This document shows positions 24,339-31,986 of a DNA stretch of 64,000 nucleotides, piece after piece; the stretch's first letter is position 1; every line of letters starts with the position of its first letter. The translations under genes were made by a program, and so were the position numbers. The DNA lies in NCBI GenBank assembly GCA_026129525.1, contig JAHCHW010000004.1:124001-188000 (forward strand). The letters run 5' to 3'. The notes beneath the pieces are model-generated. The model was not told the DNA's origin and ran no database searches. It saw only the letters and a program-made list of their open reading frames with translations. The stretch is from Chitinophagales bacterium. GTDB taxonomy: Bacteria; Bacteroidota; Bacteroidia; Chitinophagales; LD1.

Positions 24339-26126
24339 ATGTATAAGTTCTCTACAACTATTCTGTTGAGTGTGCTTGTTGGTTCTTTGTCTGCGCAGAA
24401 CCTCGTTCCCAACTCAAGCTTCGAAATTGTTACAAGTGAACCCTTTTATGGTTGCGAGTTCGATCGTTTGAGCGACTGGATTAACCCATCAGGGTTGTAC
24501 TGTGGCAACAATAATGCAGGTACCCCCGATGTGTTCAGTAAATTTTCTACAGGACAAGCGGTGCTGCCTAACTCATTTATGGGCCACACACAACCGCATA
24601 CAGGAGACCGTTGTTCGGGTATTGTAACCTACCATCAGCAACTTGCTAATTACCGCGAGTATATGATGGTGCCGCTTACTTGCCCGTTGATTCCCGGACA
24701 AACTTATAACGTTTCATTTTGGACAACCGGAGGAAATCCGGCACAGTACATTTATCATTCCAACAATATTGAAATCTGTTTTACCACGTCTGCCCTTTCT
24801 CAAACCATGGCTAATATCATATCCGGTGTAGTTCCTCAAATTACCATAACCACACTCATCGCAAATTCTTCGTGGACACTTTACTCCTTTCAATTTACAC
24901 CCACACAGCCCTATACTTACATGACCATCGGCAATTTTAAAACCGATGCAAGTACCCAAATACAATCGTTTGGAACTAACCGCCCTTATGCGTATTACTT
25001 TATTGATGATTTTACGGTAGAGCCGGCTGCTACCAATATTTTAGGAAACGACACCAGCTATTGCGGCAGTTTTTCGCATGTTTTATCTACCGGCTATTCA
25101 AACACTGTATGGAGCACAGGCGATACCGCTGCACAAATTACTGTTACTGTTCCCGGCACTTACTGGGCAAGCGTTACTGACAATTGCATAACTATATCCG
25201 ATACTATTGTTATTTCCCCATTCACATCCAATTTTACCATCAACCTCGGCCCCGACACTACTTATTGCGGTAATTTTTCGCGAACACTTTCTGCCGGAAA
25301 CGCTACCACCCTTTGGAGTACCGGAGTTACGGCTGCACAAATTACTGTTACTGCCCCCGGTGTTTATTGGGCGTACGACAGTAATAGTTGCTATGTTGCT
25401 TCCGATACAATCCTTATCAGCCAAAATCTCCTTCCTCAGTTTTCACTACCTGCCGATACCGCCTTGTGTGCAGGCGGTGTATTACCCCTTTCGGTAAGCG
25501 GAGCAACTAATGTGCTTTGGAGCACCGGAGCCACCTCTTCATTCATCACTGTTTCCACTCCCGGGCTATACTGGGCAGAGGCATATAACACGCCCGGTTG
25601 CGCGTTCCGAGATACTGTGGTGATAACACAGGGCAACATTCTCAACTTTACACTTGGTAACGATACCACCCTGTGTGGCGGAGCAATGGTTTTACAACCC
25701 GGCATTAACAACGCACAATATGTTTGGCACGATAACTCCACCAATACTTCTTACACCGTTACACACTCAGGCACATACTCCGTAACCGTTTCCAACCAAT
25801 GCGGCTCGGTTTCGGGCAGCGTAAACATTACCTACCTAACCACCGGATGTCAACTCGCCATTCCTACGGCTTTTTCGCCCAATGGCGATGGCAAAAACGA
25901 TTTATTCCGCGCGGTATCGTTCTGCCCCGTGCCAAAGTTTACCATGCGCGTGTACAACCGTTGGGGCGAGTTAGTTTTCGAAACCGATGATATAACAGAA
26001 GGCTGGAACGGAGTATTCAGAAACACCGCGCAGCCGGTAGGCGTGTTTGTTTACTACATCGAATACTACAACAATTGCTCGCAGCAAAAAGAAACAGTAG
26101 CCGGCAATGTAACTTTGTTGCGATGA
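24339..26126 (+). CDS. Secreted repeat protein with type-B T9SS sorting domain
   Basis: 595 residues. The signal peptide is MYKFSTTILLSVLVGSLSAQ. Residues about 20-235 form a carbohydrate-binding-like jelly roll (NLVPNSSFEIVTSEPFYGCEFDRLSDWINPSG; ending YFIDDFTVEPAA). Four repeats of about 58-65 residues follow (about 236-500), each LGxDTxxCG...LWSTG...ITVTxPGxYWA...C...DTxxIS. Repeats 1 and 2 are nearly identical in part at DNA level (GCTGCACAAATTACTGTTAC in both), pointing to recent duplication. The C-terminal gliding-motility domain (about 508-595) has IPTAFSPNGDGKNDLF, YNRWGELVFETDD and GNVTLLR. It is exported by the type IX system to the surface or medium. The ligand is unknown. It is monocistronic between a terminator and a 527-bp gap. 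Confidence 0.92.
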   Translation: MYKFSTTILLSVLVGSLSAQNLVPNSSFEIVTSEPFYGCEFDRLSDWINPSGLYCGNNNAGTPDVFSKFSTGQAVLPNSFMGHTQPHTGDRCSGIVTYHQQLANYREYMMVPLTCPLIPGQTYNVSFWTTGGNPAQYIYHSNNIEICFTTSALSQTMANIISGVVPQITITTLIANSSWTLYSFQFTPTQPYTYMTIGNFKTDASTQIQSFGTNRPYAYYFIDDFTVEPAATNILGNDTSYCGSFSHVLSTGYSNTVWSTGDTAAQITVTVPGTYWASVTDNCITISDTIVISPFTSNFTINLGPDTTYCGNFSRTLSAGNATTLWSTGVTAAQITVTAPGVYWAYDSNSCYVASDTILISQNLLPQFSLPADTALCAGGVLPLSVSGATNVLWSTGATSSFITVSTPGLYWAEAYNTPGCAFRDTVVITQGNILNFTLGNDTTLCGGAMVLQPGINNAQYVWHDNSTNTSYTVTHSGTYSVTVSNQCGSVSGSVNITYLTTGCQLAIPTAFSPNGDGKNDLFRAVSFCPVPKFTMRVYNRWGELVFETDDITEGWNGVFRNTAQPVGVFVYYIEYYNNCSQQKETVAGNVTLLR

Positions 26127-26275
26127 GCCACGCCATTGAACACCACCGTCCTTAATGCCTAAGCGGCAAATCAAAAAAGCCTGCACACACACCTACTTGT
26201 TAACGCTACTCTCGCCCACGATGCCGAACCTGTACCGAACTTGCCCGCCTGAATGACATAGTCGGGCAGGCTTCG

Positions 26276-26292
26276 GGAGGCAGAGGGGTGAG
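26276..26292. repeat. G-rich dispersed intergenic repeat fragment, copy 2
   Basis: GGAGGCAGAGGGGTGAG, one base different from 2612-2628. The preceding GGGCAGGCTTC differs from the context of copy 1, so only the core is shared. Confidence 0.5.
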
Positions 26293-26319
26293 TCTCCTAC
26301 TACACCTCCGCCATCCCGT

Positions 26320-26445
26320 GACCGGTTCGCGCCAATACTTTTCCAACTTTCGCCAGTCTAAATCCGGTTTGCGCCAACACCTTTCTTGCATTCGTCAAGC
26401 CCAATTCGGTTAGCCTTAGTGCCTTTTTTGCTTTCACCATGCAAT
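26320..26445. repeat. 42-bp tandem repeat, three decaying copies
   Basis: CCGGTTCGCGCCAA at 26322, CCGGTTTGCGCCAA at 26364 and a weaker TCGGTTAGCC at 26406 start at 42-bp steps. Each is followed by a pyrimidine-rich ACCTTTC-type stretch. Copies 1 and 2 are clearly related; copy 3 is more diverged. Confidence 0.55.
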
Positions 26446-26653
26446 GTTTCGCAATCAAAAACAGTGTAGGGAACGGAAATTTTTCAACTGCGGTAAATTG
26501 CTTACCTTCTTAAACATGTTGCAGCGTACGCCCGGTAGAGCATGTAAACCGGTACAGAGGAAAAAATAACAGATACAGTAGTTATCTGCAGAAATACGGG
26601 AACCAAATCATTGCACAATAAAACAACACCTGCTTTTTTATTTCTTTGCCCTT

Positions 26654-27061
26654 ATGAACCGACCTGTAAGAGTGCTTGTTGCCAAAGTTGGATTAGACGG
26701 ACACGACCGCGGAGCCAAAGTAATTGCCTCTGCCTTAAAAGATGCCGGCATGGAAGTAATTTACACCGGCTTGCGCCAAACCCCCGAAATGGTAGTTAAT
26801 GCTGCGCTACAGGAAGATGTAGATGCCATAGGCATCAGCATTTTATCGGGCGCACACATGACTGTGTTTCCCAAAGTACTGCACCTGATGAAAGAAAAAG
26901 GGCTGAACGATGTGCTGCTGACCGGTGGCGGCATAATTCCCGATGATGAAATGAAACAACTGCAGGCACAGGGCTGCGGGCAGCTTTTTGCCCCGGGCAC
27001 ATCAACCCACCAAATTGCCGACTACATAAAAGGCTGGGTGAAAGAGCACCGAAACTTTTAG
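26654..27061 (+). CDS. Stand-alone cobalamin-binding domain protein (methylmalonyl-CoA mutase small-subunit type)
   Basis: 135 residues made only of the B12-binding Rossmann domain found at the C-terminus of methylmalonyl-CoA mutase. The base-off/His-on motif is DGHDRG at residues 15-20 (Asp15, His17 as the lower cobalt ligand, Gly20), followed by SILSGAH and [11 protein letters not shown], which contact the corrin and nucleotide tail. There is no catalytic TIM-barrel domain, so it must partner with a separate large subunit not in this window, as in two-part acyl-CoA mutases. Next on the strand, 60 bp on, is a crotonase with its own promoter-like box. Together they suggest a short-chain acyl-CoA isomerisation or branched acyl-CoA pathway. 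Methylmalonyl-, isobutyryl- and 2-hydroxyisobutyryl-CoA mutases all remain possible. Confidence 0.88.
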   Translation: MNRPVRVLVAKVGLDGHDRGAKVIASALKDAGMEVIYTGLRQTPEMVVNAALQEDVDAIGISILSGAHMTVFPKVLHLMKEKGLNDVLLTGGGIIPDDEMKQLQAQGCGQLFAPGTSTHQIADYIKGWVKEHRNF

Positions 27062-27071
27062 CAAAAAACAC

Positions 27072-27102
27072 CTTGCGCGGCAAATGCGGGCGCTTACTTT
27101 TG
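27072..27102 (+). promoter_or_regulatory. Bacteroidota-type promoter before the crotonase gene
   Basis: CTTG (27072-27075), 19 nt, then TACTTTTG (27095-27102), an exact TAnnTTTG -7 box. The ATG is at 27122. Consensus from published Bacteroides/Flavobacterium promoters; not tested here. Confidence 0.5.
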
Positions 27103-27121
27103 CCCCGAAATTTTTAAAAGC

Positions 27122-27904
27122 ATGACCGCATACGCTACACTCCTCACCGAACTTTCCGATGGCATTTTACTCATTACCATTAACCGCGAAGAAAAAATGA
27201 ACGCACTAAACAAAACAGTAATTGCCGAATTGGATAACGTGATAGATGAAGTGTATAACAACCCTGAAATTAAAGGAGCCATCATAACCGGTAAAGGCGC
27301 TAAAAGTTTTGTGGCAGGGGCCGACATCAGCGAGTTTAAAGGCATGGATAAGGCAGCCGGTATGGCATTAGCCAAACGCGGGCACAGTGTTTTTAATAAA
27401 ATTGAAATGAGCCCAAAGCCGGTAATTGCCGCAGTAAACGGTTTTGCACTCGGTGGTGGATGCGAATTGGCTATGGCTTGCCATTTGCGTATTGCCAGCG
27501 AAAACGCCAAGTTCGGGCAGCCCGAAGTGAATTTGGGAATTATACCAGGCTATGGCGGCACACAACGCCTTACGCAGCTAATTGGCAAAGGCAAAGCATT
27601 GGAGTTGTTGATGACAGGCGATATGATTGATGCCAACTGTGCCGAGCGTCTTGGATTGGTAAACGATGTAGTGCAAACTGTTGAACTGCTCGATGTATCG
27701 CGCGCTATTCTTAAAAAAATAGTTTCCAAAGCTCCTTATGCCATTGCACAGGTTATTCAGAGCGTTTATGCTCACTTTAAAAGCGGCATTGACGGCTTTG
27801 ATACCGAAATCGAATTGTTCGGCAAATGCGTAGAAACCAAAGATTTTGAAGAAGGCACCACTGCTTTTCTGGAAAAACGCAAACCCAATTTCAAAGGGGC
27901 TTAA
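27122..27904 (+). CDS. Enoyl-CoA hydratase/isomerase (crotonase)
   Basis: 260 residues, usual length. It hydrates trans-2-enoyl-CoA to 3-hydroxyacyl-CoA in the cytosol. Features are the oxyanion-hole strand SFVAGADISEF, the second oxyanion glycine and catalytic Glu115 in NGFALGGGCELAMAC, and the second catalytic glutamate Glu135 in GQPEVNLGIIPGYGGTQRL. Both acids present argues for hydratase rather than isomerase activity. The sequence resembles short-chain 3-hydroxybutyryl-CoA dehydratases (Crt) common in Bacteroidota. It follows the cobalamin subunit by 60 bp and could be in the same transcript or start from the TACTTTTG box in the gap. Together with the acyl-CoA dehydrogenase and EtfBA it fits beta-oxidation or amino-acid-derived acyl-CoA breakdown. 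Confidence 0.93.
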   Translation: MTAYATLLTELSDGILLITINREEKMNALNKTVIAELDNVIDEVYNNPEIKGAIITGKGAKSFVAGADISEFKGMDKAAGMALAKRGHSVFNKIEMSPKPVIAAVNGFALGGGCELAMACHLRIASENAKFGQPEVNLGIIPGYGGTQRLTQLIGKGKALELLMTGDMIDANCAERLGLVNDVVQTVELLDVSRAILKKIVSKAPYAIAQVIQSVYAHFKSGIDGFDTEIELFGKCVETKDFEEGTTAFLEKRKPNFKGA

Positions 27905-28046
27905 CAACGTAAACCGTTTTCGCAAGGTTTCATTTACTCCTTAATTATAGTCAACACATTTTATCGTGTTGATGAAAACCAAATCGGTTTTTGCGCGTAT
28001 AACCACGCATCCCCACTATTTTGTAACAGTATTTTGTATTTATAGG

Positions 28047-29573
28047 ATGAAGCATTTAATCTGTATTGTTTTCGGTATTGGAGTTATGCTGGCACAAAGC
28101 CATGCTGCCGGTTTCGAGGTTAAAACCAGTTCTATTATCAGCCAGCCAGCGTTGGAAGTGTTAGGCGAACACAACGGCTCGTGGTACGCCATAGGGTTAG
28201 AGAAACCCGGCAACCTTAACAAACCTCCGCGCTATAAAATCATGAAGTATGCTGCGGGTTTCAGCAACGGAACAAGTTCGGAGTTGTACCCCTCGTTTGG
28301 CGAAAAAACACATTACTTGCAAGCGGCTATCATCAACAATAAAATTTCGTTGTTCTACGGCAGATGCGAATTACGTGTAGATGAAAGCGCGATGATGAAT
28401 ACACAGGAAGGCCGCGCAGTAATGCCTGTTATTGAGCGCCAGGATTTCGACCTCAATACTTTACAACCCGCAGGCAGTGCCGTTGTTATCTTCGACCAAA
28501 AGGACGATTACTTTGCCGCATCGGGAATAGAAATTGTGCAAAATGCCGACAAAAGCAAAACAGCTGTTCTTATAAAACCATACTACAAGTATCAGAAATA
28601 TAAAGTAGTGTTTACCGATAATCAATCGGGCACAGAAACTTCGCACACGTACTCATTTAAAGATTTAAAGGAATATCTCAGTTTTGTGAATGCGGGCATC
28701 AACAACAACGGGCAAATGTATGTTGTGGCAAAAGTTCGCACCGATATTCCCGGCACTCCGCAAAGCAAAAACGGAGACAAATATCATCTCTTCTCCCTCA
28801 ACAAAAACAGCAAAGAACCTGCAAAAGCCGATTTTACTCCTTCGGGCGAGAGCGGCAAACCCGTTTCGCCACTTAAAACAGCGGTACTCGGTAATGGCGA
28901 ACTGGTAATTGCTTTCGATCGTTTTAGCGATGCGGCTGGTACCGCTTACGAAGGACTTTCGGTAGTAAAATTTAACGAAGCATTGAGTGTTACCGGTCAG
29001 CGCGATATTCAACCGAGTGAAAAACTTGTTCCGCTGGCTGAACAATACAACAAGTTTAAAAAAGGAAGGGAGTTCAGCAATGTGGAACTGCAACAGGTAT
29101 TTCCGCTTGAGGGCAGCAACTTTATGCTGCTTACCGAATACCACGCCCGCACGCCTAATACCGGCAAAGATGCCCCCGTAACAGTTGAACGCAGTTTTAT
29201 GATTACCTACCGCATGGACGAAGCGCTGAATGTCCGCAAGCAAAACTTTATTCACAAAAAGCAAAAAAGTGCTGTGGTAGATTATGCTTTTTCGGCACAG
29301 GCATACCGCAAGGGCAACGATGTGTATTTGTTTTACAATGACGACTGGGAAAGCGATGATGCTGCTAACATGAACCTGAAATGCAGCTATCTGCCGGAAA
29401 ACGGAGAATCGTCCATTAAAAAAGTGCTGAACACATCGGGAAGTTTTTTCACCAGCATGGCCCAGGTTTTTATGGGCGAAAACAACCGCATTCTTTTCCG
29501 CGAAGATCGTTTGGTTGATTTTGGCGATATAACCAAAGAAGTAAAACTGTTAGAGGTTACCATCAACGAATAA
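28047..29573 (+). CDS. Secreted protein of unknown function
   Basis: I do not recognise a family. From the ATG at 28047 the product has 508 residues and starts with a signal peptide (MKHLICIVFGIGVMLAQSHAAG); the open frame begins 27 codons earlier, but that would bury the signal. The mature part is rich in beta-strands with recurring patterns such as NGQMYVVAKV, NGELVIAFDRF, GNDVYLFYNDDW and NNRILFREDRL, each a turn followed by two hydrophobic strands, which looks like blades of a beta-propeller. There are few cysteines and no T9SS C-terminal domain, so it is probably periplasmic or outer-membrane-associated. It precedes a secreted GH3 glycosidase by 43 bp on the same strand, and co-transcription is likely. 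A carbohydrate-related role is only guilt by association. Confidence 0.75.
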   Translation: MKHLICIVFGIGVMLAQSHAAGFEVKTSSIISQPALEVLGEHNGSWYAIGLEKPGNLNKPPRYKIMKYAAGFSNGTSSELYPSFGEKTHYLQAAIINNKISLFYGRCELRVDESAMMNTQEGRAVMPVIERQDFDLNTLQPAGSAVVIFDQKDDYFAASGIEIVQNADKSKTAVLIKPYYKYQKYKVVFTDNQSGTETSHTYSFKDLKEYLSFVNAGINNNGQMYVVAKVRTDIPGTPQSKNGDKYHLFSLNKNSKEPAKADFTPSGESGKPVSPLKTAVLGNGELVIAFDRFSDAAGTAYEGLSVVKFNEALSVTGQRDIQPSEKLVPLAEQYNKFKKGREFSNVELQQVFPLEGSNFMLLTEYHARTPNTGKDAPVTVERSFMITYRMDEALNVRKQNFIHKKQKSAVVDYAFSAQAYRKGNDVYLFYNDDWESDDAANMNLKCSYLPENGESSIKKVLNTSGSFFTSMAQVFMGENNRILFREDRLVDFGDITKEVKLLEVTINE

Positions 29574-29616
29574 TAAATCGTAAAGCCCAATTCTAAAATC
29601 CTGCTACATTTAATTT

Positions 29617-31770
29617 ATGAGCAGGATTTTTTGTTGGGGCTTCTTCATTCTTTACTTCCATCCGTTTCTCTTCGCACAAAGTTCATCGCCAACTGCAACT
29701 CAGTGGCAACTTGCCGATGAAACCGCCCGAATAGTTCTTCAAAAAATGTCGTTAAAGCAAAAAGTGCGCGAAATGAGCGGCAATACCATGGCGCCTATTA
29801 TTGCAGGTTTTGCGTTCAAAGGTCATTTGCTGCCGCAGCGTGTTGGCGGCAACAAAAAACTCGGTATTCCGCAAATAAAATTTACGGACGGTCCGCGCGG
29901 TGTAGTAACAACCCGTGCCACTTCTTTTCCTGTAACCATTGCCCGCGGTGCAAGTTGGGATGTGGCTTTAGAACAAAAAGTGGGCAGCGTAATGGGAATA
30001 GAAAGCCGCGCTGCCAAAGCAAATTACTCTGGTGCGGTGTGTATTAACCTGTTGCGGCATCCCGGCTGGGGACGTGCTCAGGAAACCTATGGCGAAGACC
30101 CGTACCATGTAGGTATGATGGGTGCAGCCTTGGTGCAAGGGCTGCAACAACATAACGTAATGGCTTGTATAAAACATTTTGCGCTTAACAGTATCGAAAA
30201 TTCGCGCTTTGTGGTAAACGTAAACATTAACGACCGCACACTGCGCGAAGTATATCTGCCGCATTTTAAACGCTGTATTGACAGTGGTGCCGTAAGTGTA
30301 ATGAGTGCGTACAATCGTGTGCAAGGCGAATATTGCGGGCATAGCCAACAACTGCTTACCAACATACTTCGCCACGAAATGAATTTTAAAGGAACTGTTA
30401 CCAGCGACTGGATGTTTGGTTTACGCGATGGTGTAAAAGGAATTAAAGCGGGCATGAATGTAGAAATGCCCGTGGCAAAATACTACCGCTTAACGCGTGT
30501 AAAAAAGTTTCTGAAAACAGGAGCCATAACCCATGCTGATATTGATTCGTTGGTGTTGCCAACACTGCGTACAAAGTTTTTGTTTGCTGTCCGAAAGGAT
30601 GAAATGCTGTACAACAAGAAACTGATTGCTGCTGAGCAACATCGCAAATTGGCTTTGCAGGTGGCGGAACAAAGTGCGGTGTTGTTGCAGAACAACAACC
30701 AACTTTTGCCGCTTAATAAAGGTGAACTGAAAAAGGTTGCGCTAATTGGCTCAACTGCATTTACTGAAAACACGGGCGACCGCGGAAGCAGTTGGGTAAA
30801 ACCTCCTTACATTATTACTCCCTATGAGGGAATGATGAACTATCTGAAAAACGATGCCATTCAACTACTTGTTTCGAAAAAGAATGATACCGATGAGTTG
30901 ACACGTATTTGCACCGAAGCCGATGTGGTAATAGTATGTGCCGGATTACGCTACAACGAAGAAGGCGAGTTCGTAGAAATGAAAGGCGGTATGCGGAAAG
31001 GCGAAGACGATAAAGGCGGAATAGGCATAGGCACCATGGGCAAAGGTGGCGACCGTATTTCGCTATCGCTTAAGCAACGCGATATTGATGTTATTCGATT
31101 GGCTGCTTCATTAAACAAAAAAGTAGTTGTGTGCCTAACCGGCAGCAGTGGCTTTATAATGGACGAATGGAAAAATTCCGTGTCGTCTATTCTTATGACT
31201 TTCTACAACGGCATGGAAGGCGGAACCGCTTTAGCAAAACTTTTGTTTGGCGATGTAAATCCTTCAGGTAAACTCCCCTTTTCCATTCCGGTTAAGGAAA
31301 GCGATTTGCCGTCATTTGAACCCTATGCCGATACGGTGGAGTACGGTTATTACCACGGCTATACATGGCTTGATAAAAACAAAACTACTGCTGCATTTCC
31401 GTTTGGGTTCGGGTTGAGTTACTCTTCCTTTTCGTTCAGCAATTTGCAGGCAGAAACGAATGAATCGGGCATCGCCATATCGGTTGATGTAAAAAATACC
31501 GGTAACCATGCAGGCGCTGAAGTGGTGCAGGCTTACATCAGCTTTCATAACACTTCCATCGAACGTCCCGTTAAACTGTTGAAAGCGTTTTCCAAAGTTT
31601 TTCTTCAAAAGGGAGAGCAGAGAACAGTTCAACTGCAAATACCTTTCAACGAGTTAGCTTACTATAATGTAAATACACGTAATTGGGGAATTGAGAAGGG
31701 AGTGTATGATTTGCTTGTAGGAAATTCATCTGCAAATCTGCCGCTGAAAGCAGTTATTGAAATAAAGTAA
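29617..31770 (+). CDS. Glycoside hydrolase family 3 (beta-glucosidase-like), secreted
   Basis: 717 residues with signal peptide MSRIFCWGFFILYFHPFLFAQ. The GH3 N-terminal barrel holds FTDGPRGV, RHPGWGRAQETYGEDPYHVG, CIKHFALNSIENSR (conserved Lys-His) and the nucleophile Asp264 in GTVTSDWMFGL. The GH3 C-terminal domain (about 350-560) contains QSAVLLQNNNQLLPLNK and VVIVCAGLRYNEEGEFVEMK with candidate acid/base glutamates. The last ~100 residues are a fibronectin type III-like domain (FPFGFGLSYSSFSFSNL... ending GNSSANLPLK). A typical beta-glucosidase or beta-xylosidase layout. It is periplasmic by signal peptide, releasing monosaccharides from oligosaccharides. Specificity is unknown. The palindrome repeat lies 11 bp after the stop. 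Confidence 0.92.
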   Translation: MSRIFCWGFFILYFHPFLFAQSSSPTATQWQLADETARIVLQKMSLKQKVREMSGNTMAPIIAGFAFKGHLLPQRVGGNKKLGIPQIKFTDGPRGVVTTRATSFPVTIARGASWDVALEQKVGSVMGIESRAAKANYSGAVCINLLRHPGWGRAQETYGEDPYHVGMMGAALVQGLQQHNVMACIKHFALNSIENSRFVVNVNINDRTLREVYLPHFKRCIDSGAVSVMSAYNRVQGEYCGHSQQLLTNILRHEMNFKGTVTSDWMFGLRDGVKGIKAGMNVEMPVAKYYRLTRVKKFLKTGAITHADIDSLVLPTLRTKFLFAVRKDEMLYNKKLIAAEQHRKLALQVAEQSAVLLQNNNQLLPLNKGELKKVALIGSTAFTENTGDRGSSWVKPPYIITPYEGMMNYLKNDAIQLLVSKKNDTDELTRICTEADVVIVCAGLRYNEEGEFVEMKGGMRKGEDDKGGIGIGTMGKGGDRISLSLKQRDIDVIRLAASLNKKVVVCLTGSSGFIMDEWKNSVSSILMTFYNGMEGGTALAKLLFGDVNPSGKLPFSIPVKESDLPSFEPYADTVEYGYYHGYTWLDKNKTTAAFPFGFGLSYSSFSFSNLQAETNESGIAISVDVKNTGNHAGAEVVQAYISFHNTSIERPVKLLKAFSKVFLQKGEQRTVQLQIPFNELAYYNVNTRNWGIEKGVYDLLVGNSSANLPLKAVIEIK

Positions 31771-31781
31771 GAGGCTGATTG

Positions 31782-31799
31782 GTCTGACCTTGGTCAGAC
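31782..31799. repeat. 18-bp palindrome repeat, isolated copy after GH3 gene
   Basis: Exact GTCTGACCTTGGTCAGAC starting 11 nt after the GH3 stop codon. No A or C module is nearby and no T-run follows. Confidence 0.7.
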
Positions 31800-31936
31800 T
31801 GCGTGTAGTTGCCTTTAGTTTAGAATGCAACCTATTTACCTTATAGTAATCTATTCGGTATCTCTATCTTAAAAGGATATACTCAGTTCTCTTTCAACTT
31901 AAGATTTTTTAACTGCCAACGCACAAACATGGCATC

Positions 31937-31966
31937 GTTGTTATTTAACTAATTCCAATATTTTTG
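31937..31966 (+). promoter_or_regulatory. Bacteroidota-type promoter before the DUF5106-thioredoxin gene
   Basis: GTTG (31937-31940), 18 nt, then TATTTTTG (31959-31966), an exact TAnnTTTG box, 20 nt before the ATG at 31987. Confidence 0.55.
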
Positions 31967-31986
31967 GCGGCATCTAAAAATTAGGT

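Larger units (their letters stand above)
26127..26653. other. Intergenic region with several degenerate repeats
   Basis: 527 bp. It contains a possible decayed A module (about 26151-26170), the second copy of the GGAGGCAGAG-type repeat (26276-26292), and a three-copy 42-bp tandem repeat (26320-26445). The remainder shows no gene. A 61-codon minus-strand frame at 26206-26391 simply reads through the tandem repeat and is not called. Confidence 0.6.

Noticed and set aside
26206..26391. 61-codon minus-strand frame with a 14-residue Trp-Arg period
   Set aside because: The period is explained by the 42-bp non-coding tandem repeat; no signal for translation.
28665..29264. 199-codon minus-strand frame inside the unknown secreted gene
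   Set aside because: The + strand frame has a signal peptide and coherent strand pattern; the antisense frame has neither.
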